From JAZDLC01 sp043802345 (GTDB lineage: Bacteria > Planctomycetota > B15-G4 > JADJEK01), in NCBI GenBank assembly GCA_043802345.1, contig JAZDLC010000016.1, forward strand, positions 1 to 19,561: DNA of 19,561 bases, written 5' to 3'. Shown here in pieces: positions 6,638 to 14,528 of this stretch. The position numbers were made by a program, and so were the translations under genes. A model generated the notes under the pieces. That model ran no database searches and was not told the origin of the DNA. It saw nothing but the letters and a program-made list of their open reading frames with translations. How positions within the stretch are numbered: the first letter of the stretch is position 1; every line of letters starts with the position of its first letter.

Positions 6638-7810
6638 CTACCCGTCTTTCCCGTCGGGATCCGTAAAAACGTCGGACGGCCGCTCTCCCAGCTTGAGTCG
6701 ATCCAGTTGCTCCGGCGTGGGATGCAGCTCGCGCTCCAGGGCCAGCGGATCTTCCACCATCACGATGTTCAGCGGCACATCGCCCGTGGCCGTGGGCACC
6801 GACAACGTCTGGTTCTTGCGCCGGAACCCGAGCTTGAAGAGCTTGACCGTGTACTCCCCCTGCGGTACATGGTCGATCTCCGCCGTGCCGTCGGGCGCTG
6901 TCTCGGTCCGAAAGATCCCGCGGCCCTCCTGGCGCCACATCCGCACCTGCACCGTGCCGAGCGTGTTCCCTTTTGCGTCCTTCGCCAGCACATGCACCGT
7001 GTTGAGCGTCGGCACCTGGAAGACGGCCGGGTAATTCGCGCCCGGGCCCAGGTAGAACCGTTCACTCTCGTACTCGGTCAGTCCGACGCTGTTCAGGCTG
7101 ACCGAGTAGGTGCCGGTCGGCAGGTTCGTGAAGCGGGTCCTGCCGAACTTGTCGGTGAACCGCAATTGGACCGTGGGGGCGCCCTTCTCCGGTTCGTCCA
7201 GGGCGAGCGGGTTCAGCCGGACCTCCAGGTCACTGATGCCTTCCCCCTCGAGGTCGTTCACCTGCACGGTGACGTAGGCGCCCCGGGAAAGCCGCAGGGA
7301 GAGCTTCTCCTCGCTGGTGGGCACTGAGACTCCCCGCACGATCAACGTCTCATACCCGCCGATCCTGATCAGGAGGTTGTAGGAGCCCGGCTCGAGGCGG
7401 TGCCAGGTGAACGTGCCGATCGGATTGGAGAAGGTGCGCAGCCCGACCGGATCCTTGAGGACCTGCTCGATATCCTCTCCCACCGGCATGCATGCCATCC
7501 GGAACATCTTCACCGGCTCGAGCGAGGTTGCGTCGAGCACCTCGCCGTGCAGCGTGTAGAGACCCGGGACGAAGTTGACCGGCAAGTCCGGCAGCCTCGG
7601 AATGACCGTCGGCTTCAGGTTCGACTCCTGGGCCGCGCGGGCCGGCCCCTCCGGTTCAGGACTGTCGAGCTCGGCGGCCGACTCAGTGATCTCGGGCAAC
7701 CTGGCGCCCTGATCCGGATCGGGCTGATCGCCGTCCAGGGCCAGCCTCACACCCATGGCAATGAGGAGCACGAGCGCGAATCCCAGGATCAGAATGGGGC
7801 GGAGTGACAT
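6638..7810 (-). CDS. Membrane-anchored protein with carboxypeptidase-regulatory-like beta-sandwich repeats
   Basis: 390 residues. One N-terminal hydrophobic helix (about 5-21, PILILGFALVLLIAMG) is followed by a Pro/Glu-rich linker (28-75). Three modules then resemble carboxypeptidase-regulatory-like or CnaB-like domains: about 83-160 (LHGEVLDATSLEPV ... LEPGSYNLLIRIGGY), 175-250 (FTDKFGRTRFTNLPTGTYSVSL), and 265-345 (TAPDGTAEIDHVPQGEYTVKLF). The repeated D-x-x-G-x-x-x-F-x-x-L/V-P-x-G-x-Y-x-V pattern is what identifies them. Such domains fold as small beta sandwiches, often in transport, adhesion or cell-surface proteins; no catalytic motif is seen. The topology predicted is a cytoplasmic stub with a periplasmic C-terminal body. 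AGGAG lies 12 nt before the ATG, a slightly long spacing. The hybrid kinase gene ends 192 nt upstream on the same strand, so co-transcription is possible but not shown. Role unknown. Confidence 0.82.
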   Translation of the reverse strand: MSLRPILILGFALVLLIAMGVRLALDGDQPDPDQGARLPEITESAAELDSPEPEGPARAAQESNLKPTVIPRLPDLPVNFVPGLYTLHGEVLDATSLEPVKMFRMACMPVGEDIEQVLKDPVGLRTFSNPIGTFTWHRLEPGSYNLLIRIGGYETLIVRGVSVPTSEEKLSLRLSRGAYVTVQVNDLEGEGISDLEVRLNPLALDEPEKGAPTVQLRFTDKFGRTRFTNLPTGTYSVSLNSVGLTEYESERFYLGPGANYPAVFQVPTLNTVHVLAKDAKGNTLGTVQVRMWRQEGRGIFRTETAPDGTAEIDHVPQGEYTVKLFKLGFRRKNQTLSVPTATGDVPLNIVMVEDPLALERELHPTPEQLDRLKLGERPSDVFTDPDGKDG

Positions 7811-7861
7811 GTCTTGTTCCGGCTCCTCAGCGGACCAGCGAACCGTCCGGCCGTGCGGAGT

Positions 7862-7880
7862 CGCTCTTATCCAAAGAGCG
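7862..7880. repeat. Perfect 7-bp inverted repeat in the leader of the beta-sandwich gene
   Basis: CGCTCTT (7862-7868) and AAGAGCG (7874-7880) are exact complements around a 5-nt loop. On the minus strand it falls between the kinase stop and the next start, about 50 nt before the ATG at 7810. There is no U tract after it, so a leader hairpin or protein-binding site is as likely as a terminator. Confidence 0.4.
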
Positions 7881-8002
7881 GCATCGCACTTTCCGGCAGC
7901 CGGGCCGGCCGCTGCCCCTCCGGTCCGGTCGGTAGTAGTAGATTCTCAAGGCATTGAAACCGCAAGTGTTTGAGTCCGGCCGCGGAAACCCGGGCGCAGG
8001 AT

Positions 8003-9868
8003 TCAGCCAGACACGCTTCCCAGGAGTTGCCGCAACTTGCCGCCCAGTTCGGACGGAGTGAACGGCTTGTGAAGGAACGCCGTACCCGGCACCCTCAAGT
8101 CGCGTGCTTCCAGGGCAGTATGGGTGTAGCCCGAGATGTAGAGCACCTTCAAGTGCGGCAACTGGACCCGGAGGCGGGTTGCCATCTCCCTGCCCCCCAG
8201 ATGCGGCATGACGATGTCGGTCACGAGCGCATCGATCCGGCCCTGGTGATTCCGGGCCACCTCGATTCCATCGAGGCCATGTTCGGCGGTCAGCACCGTG
8301 TACCCGAGGCGGGTCAGGGCCTTGGTGGTCACCTCGCGGACCAGCGTTTCATCCTCCACCAGCAGCAAGGTCCCGGACTCCTTTGGGCCCGGCCACTCCG
8401 GACTCCAGGCGGCGCCCGGCAGAACTCCGTCGTGCCGCGGCAGGTGAATCACGAAGGTCGTGCCACCACCGGGGCGGGTCAGGGCGGAGATCTGTCCGTC
8501 GAGCTGCTTGACGATGCCATAACAGGTCGCGAGACCGAGCCCCGCCCCCGCCGCCGGCCTCTTGGTGGTGAAGAACGGCTCGAAGATCCTCCTCCGCACC
8601 TCTTCGGTCATGCCGGTGCCGGTGTCATGCACGATGACCTGCGCGTAGTCGCCAGGCTTCCTCCTTGCGCCCCGGCAGGATCCCTTCCGCAGTTGGAAGG
8701 GACGGGTGGCGATCGTCAGCCGGCCTCCCTCCGGCATGGCGTCCCGTGCGTTCAGAACCAGGTTGGTGAGCAGGATCTCCAGTTGATGCGGGTCCGCCAG
8801 AACCGTGCACGGCTCCCGGCCGCAGACGAGCCGCAAATCGATCCTCTCCCCGAGCCACCGTCGAATCACGTCGGTGAGCCCCCTGGCCAGCTCCCGAAGA
8901 TCGACCGGCTGGACCCTTCCCGGGCGGTTCTTCGAGAACGAAAGTAGCTTGCGGGTCAGCTCGGCGGCCCTGTCCGTGGCCAGCAGGATCTGGTCGAGGT
9001 GCTTCGAAAGAACGCCATCGGGCGGAACCTCGGTGCGCGCGAACTCGCTGTGCGCCACGACCGCGGTCAGCAGATTGTTGAAGTCTCTCGCGATCCCTCC
9101 CGCGAGGCGGCCGATCCCCTCCATCTTCCGTTCATCGAGCAGGAGGTCCTCGGAGCGTCTGTTGCCGGTGACGTTCCGGAAGATGGCCACCAACCGGTTG
9201 CCGTGGTGTGGGACCAGCCGGATGTCGAAGCAGAGGGTGGTGGCGCCGGTGGTCCTGGTGAACTCCAGCGACGTGACTGCCTGCTCCCTCAGGGACCTCG
9301 AGATGGCAGGTGTGATCTTCGCCGAGTCCTCGGGCGGCAGCAGCTCGGAGAGCGGCCGGCCCACGAAGTCCTCGCCCGGGATCGACGCGACCTCCATGCG
9401 GGATCGGTTGCATTCCAGGATCACTCCGCTGCTGTCCAGGAGCATGATGAGATCAGGCAGGGCGGCGAGGATCGATCGCAGCTCCTGGTCCGAGACCGTC
9501 TTTCGCGTCGCATCTCCCTGGTGAAATCGGCTCGCGGTTGACTCGCCCGCCGACCTGTGCAGATAGATCCGGGTCAGATGGCTGTCGCCGGAGTCGAGAC
9601 CGAAGCTCTCGATCTGGACCGGCAACTGGGTGCCGTCCGCTCTCTGCAAGGTGTCGGGTTGCGGGCGCGTGGTGTCGGGAGCAGGGATCCTGCCCGACCG
9701 CAGCGATCTGCCGAGGTTGGCTCCGACCCAGTCCGCCTCCGAGTCGCCGCCGAGCAAACGGACCGCCGCCCTGTTCAGGTAGACGATCCGCGAGCCCTCG
9801 AGGAGCAGGGCGGCGTGGGGCACGTCCCGCAGGAGGCTCTGCGTCATTTGCTTCGTGACAGACACCAT
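8003..9868 (-). CDS. Hybrid PAS sensor histidine kinase lacking the phosphoacceptor histidine
   Basis: 621 residues, soluble, no TM segment. Layout: PAS 1 (about 8-105), PAS 2 (about 128-238), a HisKA-like dimerisation region (245-315), HATPase_c (355-478) and a C-terminal receiver domain (499-617). The H-box reads GRLAGGIARDFNNLL, whereas this large subfamily normally has A-H-D-F-N-N. Residue 261 is Arg, encoded by AGA at 9088-9086, so the usual phosphorylated His is absent. The ATP site looks intact: N373 (LVLNARDA), D415 (HDTGTG), F-box FEPFFTTK and G2 GAGLGLA. The receiver has VEDE, D551 (VTDIVMP), S579 and K601. It is either a degenerate kinase acting as phosphatase, sensor or receiver scaffold, or a gene beginning to decay, but no frameshift is visible. 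The ATG at 9868 is chosen; a TTG at 9964 would add 32 low-complexity basic residues. It is divergent from lon. Confidence 0.9.
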   Translation of the reverse strand: MVSVTKQMTQSLLRDVPHAALLLEGSRIVYLNRAAVRLLGGDSEADWVGANLGRSLRSGRIPAPDTTRPQPDTLQRADGTQLPVQIESFGLDSGDSHLTRIYLHRSAGESTASRFHQGDATRKTVSDQELRSILAALPDLIMLLDSSGVILECNRSRMEVASIPGEDFVGRPLSELLPPEDSAKITPAISRSLREQAVTSLEFTRTTGATTLCFDIRLVPHHGNRLVAIFRNVTGNRRSEDLLLDERKMEGIGRLAGGIARDFNNLLTAVVAHSEFARTEVPPDGVLSKHLDQILLATDRAAELTRKLLSFSKNRPGRVQPVDLRELARGLTDVIRRWLGERIDLRLVCGREPCTVLADPHQLEILLTNLVLNARDAMPEGGRLTIATRPFQLRKGSCRGARRKPGDYAQVIVHDTGTGMTEEVRRRIFEPFFTTKRPAAGAGLGLATCYGIVKQLDGQISALTRPGGGTTFVIHLPRHDGVLPGAAWSPEWPGPKESGTLLLVEDETLVREVTTKALTRLGYTVLTAEHGLDGIEVARNHQGRIDALVTDIVMPHLGGREMATRLRVQLPHLKVLYISGYTHTALEARDLRVPGTAFLHKPFTPSELGGKLRQLLGSVSG

Positions 9869-10259
9869 GGGCGAACCAGTCCGCGAGACTTGTGTCGTGC
9901 GGGCCCGTCCCGGGGGGCTCCGGCGGGGGGAGCGGCGAGGAATGCCCTCAGACTCGACCCTCAAAAATATTCGGGAAATCGATTCTTCGGGGCATCAATC
10001 AGGGAGTTCTTGTTCCTGGAGCGGGCCCTGGAACTGCCGCTGTTTCGGCGGGGAAACGATGGTTCTCGAGGCGATCCGACCGATTCCTCTGAGAGGAACC
10101 GTCTTCCGTCGGTTCAGGAGGACTGTCTCCAAGGACGTCCCCCGTGGTCGAGGAGTGGATTCAGCGCCCCCCAAGATCCGGTGCGCTGGGGGATGCGCCG
10201 GGTGGACGCGGTGAGGCCCGCGCGCCATGAGAGATCGGTCGGGAGTGAACGGGTGTTCG

Positions 10260-10289
10260 TTGCACTGTTTTTCAGTGGGTTGCTAGACT
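10260..10289 (+). promoter_or_regulatory. Candidate sigma70-type promoter of lon
   Basis: TTGCAC (10260-10265), an 18-nt spacer, and TAGACT (10284-10289) preceded by TG at 10281-10282, an extended -10 arrangement. Transcription would start near 10296. That leaves almost no leader for the ATG at 10300, but about 49 nt for the GTG at 10345. Matches are 3/6 and 4/6, so this is suggestive only. Confidence 0.35.
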
Positions 10290-10332
10290 CGACTTCTCCA
10301 TGGCAGCCGAAACGACCCAAACTCTGCTCCCC

Positions 10333-10339
10333 AAGGAGG
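10333..10339 (+). promoter_or_regulatory. Strong Shine-Dalgarno AAGGAGG that points to a GTG start for lon
   Basis: AAGGAGG ends 5 nt before an in-frame GTG at 10345-10347. The upstream in-frame ATG at 10300 has no purine-rich site. The 15 residues between them (MAAETTQTLLPKEAL) are not part of the recognisable Lon N-domain, which starts near LFILPHENMVVFP. Confidence 0.6.
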
Positions 10340-10344
10340 CTCTG

Positions 10345-12708
10345 GTGGAGGCGAATGACGCGCCTCCGTCCAACCTCTTCATTCTGCCCCATGAGAACAT
10401 GGTGGTTTTTCCCGAGCTGGTGGCTCCTGTGGTACTGAAGGGGCCGCTGGCCATCCGGACCATCGAGCAGGCGGACACCCAGACGAAGTACGTGGGTTGC
10501 GTCCTGGCCCGTCCCGAGTGGGACGGTGAGCAGCTCTCCGCCAGCGATGTGCATACAGTCGGCTGCGCGGCAAGGGTCATCCGGACCCTGAAGTTGCCGG
10601 ATGACTCGACTTCGGTGGTGCTGCGGGGGCTGAAGCGGTTTCGCATCCAGCGCTTTCTCAGAACCCGTCCCTACCTGATCGCCCGGGTCGAGTATCTGGA
10701 GGAGACGAAAGCCCACACCGACGAATCCGAGGCGATGATGCGGGTGCTTCGGGGCCTCCTGCGGAAGGTGCTCACGTCGGATGACGCGGTGCCTGACGAG
10801 TTCAAGCTGGCGGCGTCGAACATCGAGTCCCCGCGGGCGCTGGCGGACTTCGCGGCCACCTATTTCGTTCGCTCCCAGGAGAGCCGTCAGGAGTTGCTGG
10901 CCACCTTCGACGTGCAGCATCGGCTCGAGCAGATCATCACGATCTTGACCCGGGAGGTGGGGCTGCTGGAGCTGGGGCAACGGATTCAGGAACGGATCCG
11001 CTCGCGGCTCGAGGAGCAGCAGCGGGACTTCTTCCTGCGGGAACAGCTGAAGGAGATCCGGAAGGAACTGGGCGAGGCGAAGGACGAGAAGGCGGTGGCG
11101 ATCGAGCGGCTGGAGGAGCGGCTCTCCGGCATCGAACTTCCCGAGGTCGCGGCCAAGCGGGTGACGGAGGAGATGGAACGTCTGAAGCTCCTCCCGCTCG
11201 AGTCTCCCGAGTCGGGAGTGGTCCGCAACTACCTGGAGTGGATCGCCTCCCTGCCGTGGGATGTCACCACCGAGGATCGCGCCGATCTGGACCTCGCGGA
11301 AAAGCTGCTCCGGGAGAGCCACTTCGGTCTGGATGAGGTCAAGGAACGCGTGGTCGAGTTCCTGGCGGTTCGCCAGTTGAAGCCGGACCACAGGGGCCCG
11401 ATCCTCTGCTTCGTCGGTCCTCCCGGTGTGGGCAAGACCTCCCTCGGGCATGCCATCGCCGATTCGCTGGGAAGGAAGTTTGTCCGGATCAGTCTAGGGG
11501 GGATACGCGACGAGGCCGAGATTCGAGGTCACCGGCGCACTTATGTTGGCGCGATGCCCGGCAGAGTCCTGCAGGGGTTGAAGACGGCGGCGTCGAGAAA
11601 TCCGGTGTTCATGCTGGACGAACTGGACAAGTTAGGAGTGGACTTCCGGGGCGACCCGTCTTCGGCCTTGCTGGAAGCGTTGGACCCTGAGCAGAACAGC
11701 GGCTTCTCGGATCACTTCCTCGAACTCCCCTTCGACCTCTCGAGGGTGATGTTCGTGGCGACCGCGAACACCCTGACGACTGTCCCGCCGGCCCTCCTGG
11801 ACCGGCTCGAGATCATCGAGCTTCCGGGTTATACAGCCCGGGAGAAGGTCGGCATCGCCGAGAAGTATCTGCTTCCCCGGCAGATCGAGCGGCATGGTTT
11901 GAAGCCGAAGTCGATCACGTTTTCCCGTCCCGCGCTGCGGGAGATTCAGCAGCTGTACACCCGGGAGGCGGGCGTTCGCAACCTGGAGCAGATGCTGGCC
12001 CGCATCTGCAGGAAGCACGCGACGCGCACCGCTCGGGGGCGCGCGCGCAAGCTCAAGATCGAACCGGCGAATCTCCAGCGCTTTCTCGGCGTGCCGAGGT
12101 TCTCCGGACAGCGCGCCATGCGCATGGATCGTCCGGGAATCGCCACCGGACTGGCCTGGACCCCGGTGGGCGGCGAGGCGCTCTCGGTGGAGGTCGGGCT
12201 CGTGAACGGCACCGGCAAGCTGAATCTGACCGGCAAGCTGGGTGACGTGATGCTGGAATCGGCCAAGATCGCTCTCAGCCATGTCCGCTCGCTCAGCTCG
12301 GACTACGGATTTGATTCTCCCGATCTCTCCAAGCTGGATATCCACATCCACGTGCCGGGAGGGGCGGTGCCGAAAGATGGTCCCTCGGCGGGGATCACTT
12401 TGGCCACGGCGCTGGTATCGATCTTCCGGCGCAGGAGGGTCACCGCTCGCCTGGCGATGACCGGAGAGTTGACGCTCACCGGCAAGGTCCTGGCCGTAGG
12501 GGGGCTCCGGGACAAGATCCTCGCGGCCCGGCGCGCGGGCATGAGGAAGGTAATTCTCCCTCTGGAGAATCAGCCACAGATCGAAGAGCTGACGACGGAT
12601 GCCCGGGCCGGCCTCGATTTTCACTTTGTCTCGGATTTCGCCGAGGTGGTGGAGATCGCCTTTCCCGGACCGCGTACCACCACAGGACACAGGAGAAAAC
12701 GGCAGTGA
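10345..12708 (+). CDS. lon: ATP-dependent protease Lon (LonA type)
   Basis: 787 residues from GTG 10345 (802 if the ATG at 10300 is used), close to the 784 of E. coli Lon. It degrades misfolded and selected regulatory proteins in the cytoplasm as a hexamer. Order of domains, numbered from the GTG: N-domain (about 8-190, starting LFILPHENMVVFP), coiled helical linker (200-300, with EQQRDFFLREQLKEIRKELG), AAA+ module with Walker A GPPGVGKT (358-365) and Walker B VFMLDELDK (D425, E426), and the C-terminal protease domain with the Ser-Lys dyad, Ser681 in PKDGPSAG and Lys724 in GGLRDKI. The 43-residue distance between dyad members is the same as in E. coli Lon (679 and 722). All key residues are present. 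It overlaps the next gene by GTGA, so it heads a rightward operon. The start is the only uncertain part. Confidence 0.97.
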   Translation: MEANDAPPSNLFILPHENMVVFPELVAPVVLKGPLAIRTIEQADTQTKYVGCVLARPEWDGEQLSASDVHTVGCAARVIRTLKLPDDSTSVVLRGLKRFRIQRFLRTRPYLIARVEYLEETKAHTDESEAMMRVLRGLLRKVLTSDDAVPDEFKLAASNIESPRALADFAATYFVRSQESRQELLATFDVQHRLEQIITILTREVGLLELGQRIQERIRSRLEEQQRDFFLREQLKEIRKELGEAKDEKAVAIERLEERLSGIELPEVAAKRVTEEMERLKLLPLESPESGVVRNYLEWIASLPWDVTTEDRADLDLAEKLLRESHFGLDEVKERVVEFLAVRQLKPDHRGPILCFVGPPGVGKTSLGHAIADSLGRKFVRISLGGIRDEAEIRGHRRTYVGAMPGRVLQGLKTAASRNPVFMLDELDKLGVDFRGDPSSALLEALDPEQNSGFSDHFLELPFDLSRVMFVATANTLTTVPPALLDRLEIIELPGYTAREKVGIAEKYLLPRQIERHGLKPKSITFSRPALREIQQLYTREAGVRNLEQMLARICRKHATRTARGRARKLKIEPANLQRFLGVPRFSGQRAMRMDRPGIATGLAWTPVGGEALSVEVGLVNGTGKLNLTGKLGDVMLESAKIALSHVRSLSSDYGFDSPDLSKLDIHIHVPGGAVPKDGPSAGITLATALVSIFRRRRVTARLAMTGELTLTGKVLAVGGLRDKILAARRAGMRKVILPLENQPQIEELTTDARAGLDFHFVSDFAEVVEIAFPGPRTTTGHRRKRQ

Positions 12709-14492
12709 AACGGACCATCCGGCTCTCCTGTTTGGGTCTGGGCCTGGTGGCCCTTCCGGCCTGCTACCACGCGGCTTCCTACCAGCAGGAGGAGCCTGTC
12801 GTTCCGATCCGGGAAGTCTCCTACGCCGAGGAGAAGCGGCAGATGATCGAGGAGATGGAGCGGGAGATGAACGCTCTGATGCGCCGGAACGAGGCGGAGA
12901 TCACGACCATCCGGAATGAGCTGGTGGCGGGTCTCGAGAAGCTGAAACCCCCCGCCCGGCTGATGGCGGCGGACCGGGCCTACCGCGGGTACGGCGCGGC
13001 GCGGGGTGAGCGGTTTGACGCGGAGATCAACCGGCTGGTGTCCCGCGCGGTGGAGCGGACCGAGGCCCTGGCCGGGAGGGAGCGCGACCTCGACCGCGAG
13101 GCGTTGACAGGGAGTATCCAGGAGGATGCCTTCGCCATTGCCGCGAAGGTGGGAGGCGACGGGCAGGGGGCCGGCTACGGCTTCATCTCCGGCGTGCAAG
13201 AAGTCGACGAACGGGCCCGGGTGACGATCGAGCTGCTCCAGGGATTCGCCGACGTGGAGGGGCTGAAAGACCTGGGTGAGCTTCGCCGGGGAGACGTACT
13301 GGAGCTGAACCTGATCCTCTGGCACGACTTGACGGAGGAGGATCTGGCCCAGGGCGCTCCCAAGAACGCGGCCAATCTGCTGCCGGCCCACGAGGGCCTG
13401 TCCCCCCGGGTGGGGCGGCTGTCCCTCTTCCGTTCGGACGTGCTGGATGGGCACCGCTTCGAAGGCCAGGACACGGTCGGCTACGCGGTTTCGTTCCAGA
13501 ACGACCGGTTGCCCCTGGACCGCCCGCTGGGGTTGGCACAGGGGCGGCGCACGCGGATCGTTCGCGGAGGGATGGTCGTCGGGGATTACCCGTGGCAGCT
13601 GGATCCGACCACTCCCTTGCGGGACGGCCGGCTCCCGCTGCGGGACGGGCTGGTGGATCCCCGCTTCCAGGCGACCGAGCCGATCCTGCCCGGGGTCAAT
13701 TCCGACCATGATTTGTTCCAGCGGCTCCAGGACTTCACGGTGATCTATGACTTTGCCACCGGTCTCCTGGACGAGGAGCAGCTCGAGCTGCTCGGCGTGC
13801 TCCGGTGGCAGATCCAGTGGATTGTCTCGGCGGCAGGCAACGTGCGGGTGCTGCCGGTCGCGGAGCCGTCCTTTTCCGCCACCGACGGGACGCTCCTCGA
13901 GCTGATCCGGTCCGGTCCGAGCGCGGAGCTTGCCGGAGTCAGCGGTCAGGAGAGTCCGCACGACCTGTTGGGCCGGCGCGTGGAGGCGACCGCGCCTCCG
14001 GTGCCTCCAAGGAACTGGGATCTCGGCGGCGGCCGCACCGGCCAGTTGGCCAGTATCTCCGGCGACACGATTCATGTCTCCGCGGGTGGGCGCGCCTACC
14101 TGGTGGCGCATCGCCTGGGACTCCTGTCGCTCGACTGCAGGTTCTTCACCTATCTCGAGGGGCGCCTCGATCAATTCGTGCTCGGCCTGACCCTGCTCGA
14201 ACCCGATTCGGCCCTGGTGGATCTGGGATTCCGCAAGGGTGATGCGCTCCTCTCCGTCAACGGCATCGACATTCACACTTTCTCCGAGCTCTGGACGTTT
14301 TTCTCCGAGCATTCCCGGGAGAACCGGTACGAGATGAACATCGATCGGAACGGAGCGCTCAGGCGGCTGGTCTTCCTGGTGGAGGGCGTGCCTCCCATGA
14401 ATGAGGAGGAGCTGGACTCCCCTGAGGAGTTGACCGAAGAGATGGCGGAGCGGCTGGCCAGTCTCTTCGGCGGCGATGCCGAGGATGGTTAG
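12705..14492 (+). CDS. PDZ-domain lipoprotein of unknown function
   Basis: 595 residues. The GTG start at 12705 overlaps the lon stop (GTGA) and has AGGAGA 8 nt upstream. A signal peptide ends in the lipobox L-P-A-C with Cys20. Residues 38-80 are a charged helix likely to form a coiled coil (AEEKRQMIEEMEREMNALM). A long central region (about 100-485) has no motif I recognise, although alternating strand-like segments suggest a beta-rich fold. The C-terminus (about 495-560) looks like a PDZ domain of the kind found in GspC- or DegS-like envelope proteins: LVDLGFRKGDALLSVNGIDI followed by a helix and R-x-x-L-V-F. An acidic tail ends the protein. It should be anchored on the periplasmic side and bind a partner or peptide. 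Its coupling to lon is notable, since lon acts in the cytoplasm. No enzyme activity can be assigned. Confidence 0.85.
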   Translation: MKRTIRLSCLGLGLVALPACYHAASYQQEEPVVPIREVSYAEEKRQMIEEMEREMNALMRRNEAEITTIRNELVAGLEKLKPPARLMAADRAYRGYGAARGERFDAEINRLVSRAVERTEALAGRERDLDREALTGSIQEDAFAIAAKVGGDGQGAGYGFISGVQEVDERARVTIELLQGFADVEGLKDLGELRRGDVLELNLILWHDLTEEDLAQGAPKNAANLLPAHEGLSPRVGRLSLFRSDVLDGHRFEGQDTVGYAVSFQNDRLPLDRPLGLAQGRRTRIVRGGMVVGDYPWQLDPTTPLRDGRLPLRDGLVDPRFQATEPILPGVNSDHDLFQRLQDFTVIYDFATGLLDEEQLELLGVLRWQIQWIVSAAGNVRVLPVAEPSFSATDGTLLELIRSGPSAELAGVSGQESPHDLLGRRVEATAPPVPPRNWDLGGGRTGQLASISGDTIHVSAGGRAYLVAHRLGLLSLDCRFFTYLEGRLDQFVLGLTLLEPDSALVDLGFRKGDALLSVNGIDIHTFSELWTFFSEHSRENRYEMNIDRNGALRRLVFLVEGVPPMNEEELDSPEELTEEMAERLASLFGGDAEDG

Positions 14493-14528
14493 ACTGCCGT
14501 CAGAGGTACTGGGTGGGGTTCAGCCCGG

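Larger units (their letters stand above)
9869..10344. other. Divergent intergenic region between the hybrid kinase and lon
   Basis: About 430 bp up to the ATG at 10300, or 476 bp to the preferred GTG. It has an AT-richer patch at about 9960-9990, where the leftward kinase promoter may lie, although I could not find a well-spaced -35/-10 pair there. Small inverted repeats are TTCCTC-TGA-GAGGAA at 10084-10098 and a CCCCCA/TGGGGG pair between about 10162 and 10186. No plausible gene is seen; the open frames here have no start signal or family resemblance. Confidence 0.45.

Noticed and set aside
8003..9964. TTG start at 9964 for the hybrid kinase
   Set aside because: It would add 32 Arg/Pro/Ser-rich residues before the PAS domain and has no ribosome binding site; the ATG at 9868 fits better.
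10114..11451. 445-codon minus-strand open frame across the lon N-terminal half
   Set aside because: Antisense to Lon, no start signal, His/Gln/Leu-rich shadow composition.
12621..14312. 563-codon minus-strand open frame opposite the PDZ lipoprotein
   Set aside because: Same kind of shadow. The plus frame has a signal peptide, lipobox, PDZ and coupling to lon.
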